From Novacetimonas cocois (GTDB lineage Bacteria > Pseudomonadota > Alphaproteobacteria > Acetobacterales > Acetobacteraceae): a stretch of 64,000 bases of DNA. Below, in pieces: positions 59,464 through 64,000 of the stretch (its first letter is position 1; every line of letters starts with the position of its first letter). A model generated the notes under the pieces. It was not told where the DNA came from. It did no database searches and was given only the letters and a program-made list of their open reading frames with translations. The stretch spans positions 62,001-126,000 of the forward strand of contig NZ_QEXL01000010.1 in assembly GCF_003311635.1 (NCBI RefSeq). The letters are read 5' to 3'. Both the position numbers and the translations under genes were made by a program.

Positions 59464-60231
59464 GTGCTTGTTCATGAAGCGGAAGAGCGCAACGCCATCA
59501 TCGACAGGCGTCTGGGCTGCTCTCTGGCTGCCATTGCCGGTGCGGTGAACGCCGCCGGGTTTCTTGCCGTCGGTTATTATTCGGCCAACATGACCGGAAA
59601 TGTCTCGGCCCTGGCAGGCGGCCTGCATGAAGGCCGCATGGGACTGGTCCTGTCCTGCTGTGGTCTGGTTGTGGCCTTTGTCGCTGGCGCCGTGCTGTCG
59701 GCGCTGCTGGTCAATGCGGGGCGACGTCGCCGCCTGCCGTCGATCTATGCCCGCAGTATCCTTCTGGAGGGCTGCCTGCTCGGGCTGCTGGGGGCGGTGG
59801 ACCTGCTGTTCTCGGTCCAGCCACGCGGCCCGACGCTGGCCTATGGGCTGAGCTTTCTCATGGGGCTGCAGAATGCCACGGTCACGCGTATTTCCGGCGC
59901 GCGCGTCCGCACCACCCACATGACGGGAATGCTGACCGATGTCGGGCTGGAACTGGCGGACTGGCTGGATGGGTTCTTTCATCCGGTCAGCCCGGCCCGG
60001 CGGGCGGGTACATGCGAACGGCTGGGCCTTCATGCCGCAATCGTCCTTTCCTTCACGCTGGGCGGTATTGCCGGGGCGTTCCTGTATGGCTGGTGGTCCG
60101 GCCTGTTTCTACTGCTGCTGGCGGGACTTCTGGCCTGTCTTGCCCTGCCGGGGGCGCTGTCGCGCGAACGGATGGCGGACCATGAAGCGGCCCCGGTTTC
60201 GACCGTGTCCCGTCCCGCAAGGCATCGCTGA
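59464..60231 (+). CDS. DUF1275 (YoaK-like) membrane protein
   Basis: A 255-residue protein with six to seven helices and the DUF1275 signatures AIAGAVNAAGFLAVGYYSAN, MTGNVSALAGGLHEG and MGLQNATVTRISGARVRTTH, MTGMLTDVGLEL. Family function is unknown. The start is a GTG at 59464, preferred because GGGAGGGG lies five or so bases upstream and the first helix then follows at normal distance; ATG 59419 and GTG 59401 are alternatives. Confidence 0.87.
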   Translation: MLVHEAEERNAIIDRRLGCSLAAIAGAVNAAGFLAVGYYSANMTGNVSALAGGLHEGRMGLVLSCCGLVVAFVAGAVLSALLVNAGRRRRLPSIYARSILLEGCLLGLLGAVDLLFSVQPRGPTLAYGLSFLMGLQNATVTRISGARVRTTHMTGMLTDVGLELADWLDGFFHPVSPARRAGTCERLGLHAAIVLSFTLGGIAGAFLYGWWSGLFLLLLAGLLACLALPGALSRERMADHEAAPVSTVSRPARHR

Positions 60232-60532
60232 CGCGCTCTGCGTTTCATGACCCCGGACCCGCAGGGAATTCGGGAGATCATGAAGGGTTTCAATGCGATA
60301 GTGTTGATCCTGATTTCTGGAAGGCACATGGGCGATCAGGCTGTCGGCTATCGGACAGTCATATGAGCGCCCTTTGCGACAATCCGGTGTTGAGGGATTT
60401 CCCTCATTCATCTCTTCCGCGAAGCAACGTATGGTTCCCTGTATACCCTGCCGCACTTTCTGATTGAGGAGACGCCGCAAGGTCTGGCCGTAAGCCGGGC
60501 GCCCGCGACAGGCTGACAACAGGAGAATACCC
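60232..60532. other. Intergenic region upstream of hchA
   Basis: A 301-bp gap with the hchA promoter region. Composition shifts to lower GC than upstream. I see no gene or clear promoter pair. Confidence 0.35.
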
Positions 60533-61402
60533 ATGAATGATGAACAGCCGAGCCGCAGGCCGGTGCCCGACCGGGCAGAGGACAACGCCTTCTTCCCGTC
60601 GGAATATTCCCTGACCCAATATACGTCTTCGAGGACCGATTTTGATGGCACCACCTATCCTGAACCCTATACGGGCGGAAAGTGGAAGATCCTGATGATC
60701 GGCACGCAGGAGCGGTATCTGATGATGAAAGACGGCGAGTTTTTCTCGACGGGCAATCATCCGGTCGAAATGCTTCTGCCCATGTATCATCTGGACGCGG
60801 CGGGGTTTGAGATCGATATCGCGACCATCTCCGGCGATCCGGTGAAGTTCGAGTGGTGGGCGTTCCCGCATGAAGATGAGGCCGTCAGGTCAATCTACAA
60901 GAAATACGAAAAGCAGCTCAAGGCGCCGAAGGCGCTTGCTGACGTGACAGGCGAAGGCTTCACCGCCGAAACGCCGTATCTCGGCGTGTTCATTCCGGGT
61001 GGTCATGGCGTTCTCAATGGTGTGCCATTCAGCAGGCAGGTCGGTGATATCCTGCGTTGGGCACAGACCAACGGGCGCTTCACGATCTCGCTCTGTCATG
61101 GACCTGCCAGCCTGCTGGCTACAGCGGTCGATGGTGGCAGGTTCGCATACGAAGGCTATGAGATGTGCGTATTTCCAGACAGTCTGGATACCGGGGCCAA
61201 TATCGAAATCGGCTACATCCCGGGTCCGCTGGCGTGGCTGGTCGGTGAAAAACTTCGTGGATACAACGTAAAGATTGTCAATACGGGGATCACCGGCCAG
61301 GTGCACCGTGATCGTCACCTGCTGACGGGCGATAGCCCGCTGGCGTCGAACAATCTCGGCAAGCTGGCGGCCCAGGTCCTGCTTGAGGCTGCCAAGAAAT
61401 AA
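60533..61402 (+). CDS. hchA: Hsp31-type glyoxalase III / protein deglycase
   Basis: A 289-residue DJ-1/PfpI protein of the HchA branch. Signatures are [40 protein letters not shown] and the nucleophile elbow [10 protein letters not shown] with Cys188 and His189, followed by [20 protein letters not shown] (catalytic Asp region). HchA converts methylglyoxal to lactate without glutathione and acts as a chaperone; deglycase activity is debated. Length matches the family. Composition is less GC-rich than upstream genes, suggesting acquisition. A long hairpin lies just after its stop. Confidence 0.93.
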   Translation: MNDEQPSRRPVPDRAEDNAFFPSEYSLTQYTSSRTDFDGTTYPEPYTGGKWKILMIGTQERYLMMKDGEFFSTGNHPVEMLLPMYHLDAAGFEIDIATISGDPVKFEWWAFPHEDEAVRSIYKKYEKQLKAPKALADVTGEGFTAETPYLGVFIPGGHGVLNGVPFSRQVGDILRWAQTNGRFTISLCHGPASLLATAVDGGRFAYEGYEMCVFPDSLDTGANIEIGYIPGPLAWLVGEKLRGYNVKIVNTGITGQVHRDRHLLTGDSPLASNNLGKLAAQVLLEAAKK

Positions 61403-61414
61403 ACCCGCCCACGC

Positions 61415-61444
61415 GGTCGCAGGCAGATCCCGTTGCCTGCGACC
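61415..61444 (+). terminator. Long hairpin after hchA
   Basis: A perfect 11-bp stem, GGTCGCAGGCA / TGCCTGCGACC, with an 8-base loop and possible outer CCCAC/GTGGG pairs. There is no T-run. It lies 12 bp after the hchA stop and could terminate or stabilise the transcript. Confidence 0.55.
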
Positions 61445-61478
61445 GTGGGACCCTCCAGCATGCTCCCGGTGTATCCGC

Positions 61479-61580
61479 ATGGCGCAAGGCCCGGATATTC
61501 CGATGTGGAACACCGTGATGATTTATCCGCAAGGCAATATGATGATGGTCGGGCCGCATCACGACAGAGCGCAACCATGA
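61479..61580 (+). CDS. Possible 33-codon upstream ORF of the LuxR gene
   Basis: The frame MAQGPDIPMWNTVMIYPQGN...HDRAQP ends in a TGA that overlaps the ATG of the LuxR gene (ATGA at 61577-61580), the arrangement of translational coupling. The codons look natural, but no ribosome site is seen upstream. It may be a leader peptide, the 3' remnant of a gene, or chance. Confidence 0.4.
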   Translation: MAQGPDIPMWNTVMIYPQGNMMMVGPHHDRAQP

Positions 61581-62296
61581 CCGGTTCTGTCGCCGGGACC
61601 GCGTTCACAACCGCGCTGACGATCCTGCGTGCGAAAACGCAGGATGCTGTCGAAGACGAGGTCCGCTCGTTCGGGCGGAAGCTGGGCTATGATCGCTTCG
61701 TGCTGTTTGCGGCGTCTTCCGCACGGGAGGAAATCGTTGATCGCATTTACTGGCTCGAAGGTGACTGGTTTGGCGATGGCAGGGAAGTTGACGCTGCCAG
61801 CTATGTCCGGCGCTGTCCTGTCACGCACCATATGCTTGAGGCACGCGAAGCGTTTTTCTGGACCAAGACGTCCGGCGCGAGCGAAGAGTGCTATCGGATG
61901 GTTGATACGCCGCATGGAGAGGGGATCCACGGTATCCAGATTCCGGTTTTCGGGCCACTCGGGCTGGAAGGCGCGATGAGCCTCGGGGGGATCGGGATCG
62001 ATGCTTCGGTCACTGCGCGTCTTGCCCTGTCCATGATTGCGGGCGCCGCATTCACGAAAATACGTTGCCTGCTTGACGGCCCGAGCGAGAGGATCGCCAT
62101 CCGGCTGTCGAAGAGGGAACGGGAAGTCCTGTCATGGATCGCGGCCGGGCGCCGGCAGGTTGATATTGCCGCAATCCTGGGACTTTCGGAACGCACGGTA
62201 GAGAACCACCTGCGCCGCATCCGCAAAAGGCTTGGCGCGTCCACGACAGCGCAGGCCGTACGCACCGCCATACAGAATGGCGACATCAGGATCTGA
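61577..62296 (+). CDS. LuxR-family regulator with autoinducer-binding-like domain (LuxR solo)
   Basis: A 239-residue regulator. The C-terminal GerE helix-turn-helix is clear: LSKREREVLSWIAAGRRQVD, then LGLSERTVENHLRRIRKRLG (about residues 172-221). The N-terminal part fits the autoinducer-binding fold: KLGYDRFVLFAA, RIYWLEGDWFGD, VRRCPVTHHMLEAREAFFWT. In acyl-homoserine-lactone receptors a conserved Asp precedes the Pro of the ligand pocket; here it is Cys (RRCP), while the later Trp is kept. No luxI-like synthase is in the window. It may therefore sense another signal or be a solo. The start at 61577 overlaps an upstream small ORF. Confidence 0.88.
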   Translation: MTGSVAGTAFTTALTILRAKTQDAVEDEVRSFGRKLGYDRFVLFAASSAREEIVDRIYWLEGDWFGDGREVDAASYVRRCPVTHHMLEAREAFFWTKTSGASEECYRMVDTPHGEGIHGIQIPVFGPLGLEGAMSLGGIGIDASVTARLALSMIAGAAFTKIRCLLDGPSERIAIRLSKREREVLSWIAAGRRQVDIAAILGLSERTVENHLRRIRKRLGASTTAQAVRTAIQNGDIRI

Positions 62297-62520
62297 AACC
62301 GGATACCAGATGCCGGGTTTCGTGCAGCCTTTTATAACCCCATCCATTTCCGGATGGCGCCCAGAGGTGGGCGATGTCTGCTTTCGGAAAGTCAGAGGAG
62401 GTTCGGGGACGTCTTGCATGAGGCGACAACTGCCTGTCCGCTTTCCCAAAAGATAACAGCATTAACCGGCATACCGCTACATTCGATTGAACCTGTTGTC
62501 GGCATACCCGGTCATTTCAT

Positions 62521-63126
62521 TCAATGCGCAAGAATTTTCCTCAATCCGGCAAGTGTTATATCGCGTAGCATGAAAACCTTATCCGCATCTTCTTTGTCAA
62601 ATGCCCATGTGCCGGTCTGGGGATCAAGCGTCATCACCATCGGTTCTTTATCTTCCGCCGAAGGGTTTTCGGCCGTTGCAGCGAATAAAGAGACATCATA
62701 AATAAAACCGATCTTTATGAGGGTTTTATTTTGATAAACAATACCAATTTCAGATAAACTGTTACAGTCGGCCGCTGCATTATAGTTCTGGCGGATAAGA
62801 GTTTTTATGGTTTTTACTTTTCCGCTTTTGGCGTCCAGCCAGGTTATCTGGCAATCACTCAGATAGCCTGACCTATGTGCCTCATCTCCCGGATCCGGGT
62901 CGACTGAATAAATATACCCTATTGGCATATTGTCCTGTTTGATAACGAAGAACTGTGGATTGAGATAAGAGGGAACATGCGGCAGTCCTGTGTGACCGAC
63001 CTTCTCAAAATCAGCGGCATGACCGGGCATAAGGATATATGGCCCTGTTTTTTCGGCCCGGGCCAAGGGGATGCCAAACCAGATAGACAGAAGGAAAAAC
63101 AGGGCAGAATGAATACATTTTTTCAT
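62521..63126 (-). CDS. AT-rich secreted protein of unknown function
   Basis: A 201-residue exported protein. Signal MKKCIHSALFFLLSIWFGIP with cleavage after ARA. The mature part has strand-like segments (FFVIKQDNMPIGYIYSVDPD, CQITWLDAKSGKVKTIKTLI, GIVYQNKTLIKIGFIYDVSL) and two Cys (SDCQI, ADCNS). Its base composition is clearly more AT-rich than the flanks, which suggests recent acquisition. CGGAAA just upstream of the ATG at 63126 supports the start. No family recognised. Confidence 0.75.
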   Translation of the reverse strand: MKKCIHSALFFLLSIWFGIPLARAEKTGPYILMPGHAADFEKVGHTGLPHVPSYLNPQFFVIKQDNMPIGYIYSVDPDPGDEAHRSGYLSDCQITWLDAKSGKVKTIKTLIRQNYNAAADCNSLSEIGIVYQNKTLIKIGFIYDVSLFAATAENPSAEDKEPMVMTLDPQTGTWAFDKEDADKVFMLRDITLAGLRKILAH

Positions 63127-63215
63127 TGTATTTCCGAAAAGAAGTCGCAGGCCGTCTCCACAACAGCCCCCGCCAGATCCCCCTCGCGACAACACGACAG
63201 CCCCACCTGACTCCC

Positions 63216-64000
63216 CTACCACCTCCACTTCCGCCATGCGAAGGCCGCGCCAAGGGCCACGATGCACGCCCCGCCCGCGAAGGGCAGCCAGTCATGGCGG
63301 ATGTCGTGGCGGGCCTTGCGCCATGCCTGGCGATAGGGGAAATACGCGGCGGCGCGGAAATCGGGGGCGGGGCAGTCCTTCCCGAAATGCCGGGCAAAGG
63401 GGACATAGGCCCCCTGCCGGACATACCGCGCGTAAAGGTCGGCCTCATCCCCGCTTTCCCATCCCGCCGCCGTGCACAGGGCGGCGGCGAATGCCTGCGA
63501 ACGCGGCGGCAGCAGGTCGGCGGCGCGCTGTGCCTGCGTGACGGCGGTATTGCGGTAATGGAACCGCTGGTAGGGGACGACCTCGCTGTGCAGGTACCGC
63601 CTGCGTTCGCCGTCCTGTATGAACGGCCCCGACAGTGCCTGCGCGGCGCGTTGCCCCGCCGTCTGCGGCAGGGGGGTAAGGTCTGTGTCATCATTCCTGA
63701 AACGATAGAGGTACCGCCCGACACCCCAGTCGAAATTCCCGTCCGTGGCGGCGTAATCGGGGTCCTGTTCGGTGCCCATGATGTCCATGCCGTGGGCGCG
63801 CGCGATGTTCGCCACGTCAAACCATGCGGCGGCACGTCCGGTGTCGGTCCATGCCGTCCCGACCCGGCGCAGGGCCGCCCCGTACGCCCGCGCCCATGAC
63901 CGGATGGAGGGTTCGTACTTCCCCGTCCACCGCCCGTTGCCGTCCATAATCGCGGTGGCGTAACGCGGGTCGTTGTCCGCCGGGAAATAGGCGATCGCGC
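63216..64000 (-). CDS. Membrane-anchored protein of unknown function (5' end outside window)
   Basis: A partial protein of at least 261 residues, open to the window end. Visible segments include IAYFPADNDPRYATAIMDG, YLYRFRNDDTDLTPLPQTAG, PYQRFHYRNTAVTQAQRAAD and YARYVRQGAYVPFARHFGKD, followed by CPAPDF and a C-terminal membrane helix (WLPFAGGACIVALGAAFAW) ending KWRW. The repeated aromatic, helical units could be TPR-like and face the periplasm. I recognise a recurring proteobacterial pattern but no named family. Confidence 0.72.
   Translation of the reverse strand, partial: AIAYFPADNDPRYATAIMDGNGRWTGKYEPSIRSWARAYGAALRRVGTAWTDTGRAAAWFDVANIARAHGMDIMGTEQDPDYAATDGNFDWGVGRYLYRFRNDDTDLTPLPQTAGQRAAQALSGPFIQDGERRRYLHSEVVPYQRFHYRNTAVTQAQRAADLLPPRSQAFAAALCTAAGWESGDEADLYARYVRQGAYVPFARHFGKDCPAPDFRAAAYFPYRQAWRKARHDIRHDWLPFAGGACIVALGAAFAWRKWRW

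Noticed and set aside
61577-62296. A complete LuxI/LuxR quorum-sensing pair
   Set aside because: No acyl-homoserine-lactone synthase-like gene is present in the window.
1-64000. tRNA, rRNA or tmRNA genes
   Set aside because: I saw no cloverleaf-like tRNA sequences or rRNA motifs while reading both strands; a covariance-model scan would be decisive.

Overview
The window is one GC-rich bacterial chromosome segment from an acetic acid bacterium (Acetobacteraceae, most like Komagataeibacter or Gluconacetobacter). The main reasons are a fused bcsAB cellulose synthase gene followed by bcsX, bcsY, bcsC and a large SGNH-hydrolase gene, which is the type II cellulose operon layout of that group, and a short-chain dehydrogenase nearly superimposable on Gluconobacter xylitol dehydrogenase. 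I see no rRNA, tRNA, CRISPR array, transposase or integrase.

Layout. 0-9 kb: the end of an OprB-like sugar porin, a LysR regulator, and an amaA-amaB-like pair (L-pipecolate oxidase and piperidine-6-carboxylate/aminoadipate-semialdehyde dehydrogenase) suggesting lysine/pipecolate catabolism; then an EamA exporter, an AhpD-like protein and ribokinase. 9.1-10.3 kb: an AT-richer pair, a SleB-type wall hydrolase without signal peptide followed 6 bp later by a Cys-rich secreted protein, which looks like an effector/immunity pair. 10.4-17.2 kb: GFA protein, bluB, an aldose epimerase, small secreted proteins, a Crp/Fnr regulator and a TetR regulator. 18-30.6 kb: the bcs II operon. It codes for the c-di-GMP-responsive synthase (PilZ inside BcsAB), the outer-membrane exporter BcsC and three proteins (BcsX, BcsY, SGNH) that together look like an O-acylation/de-acylation set for the glucan. 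30.8-35.6 kb: an MBL-fold hydrolase, a TetR regulator and an alginate-export-type porin. 36-39.9 kb: a sulfate ABC importer, sbp-cysT-cysW-cysA, with overlapping start/stop codons. 40-52.5 kb: an unusual run of very small secreted proteins and lipoproteins mixed with CsbD, DUF3309, xylitol dehydrogenase, a metallophosphatase and a Gfo/Idh/MocA sugar dehydrogenase. 52.5-64 kb: an EptA-like lipid A phosphoethanolamine transferase divergent from trhO and a GNAT gene, PsiE, an S24-type repressor, a DUF1275 membrane protein, hchA, a LuxR solo regulator with an overlapping upstream small ORF, and two orphan proteins, the last cut by the window end.

The most notable non-coding signal is a family of about 14 intergenic repeats of roughly 80 bp. 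Each has paired outer arms enclosing two hairpins (a three-way-junction layout). In every case where only one gene ends nearby, the same side of the repeat faces that gene's 3' end, and one stem shows compensatory base changes between copies. This looks like a structured 3'-UTR element rather than random REP-like sequence. A second, GC-rich repeat family flanks amaB and supplies the last codons of the LysR gene.
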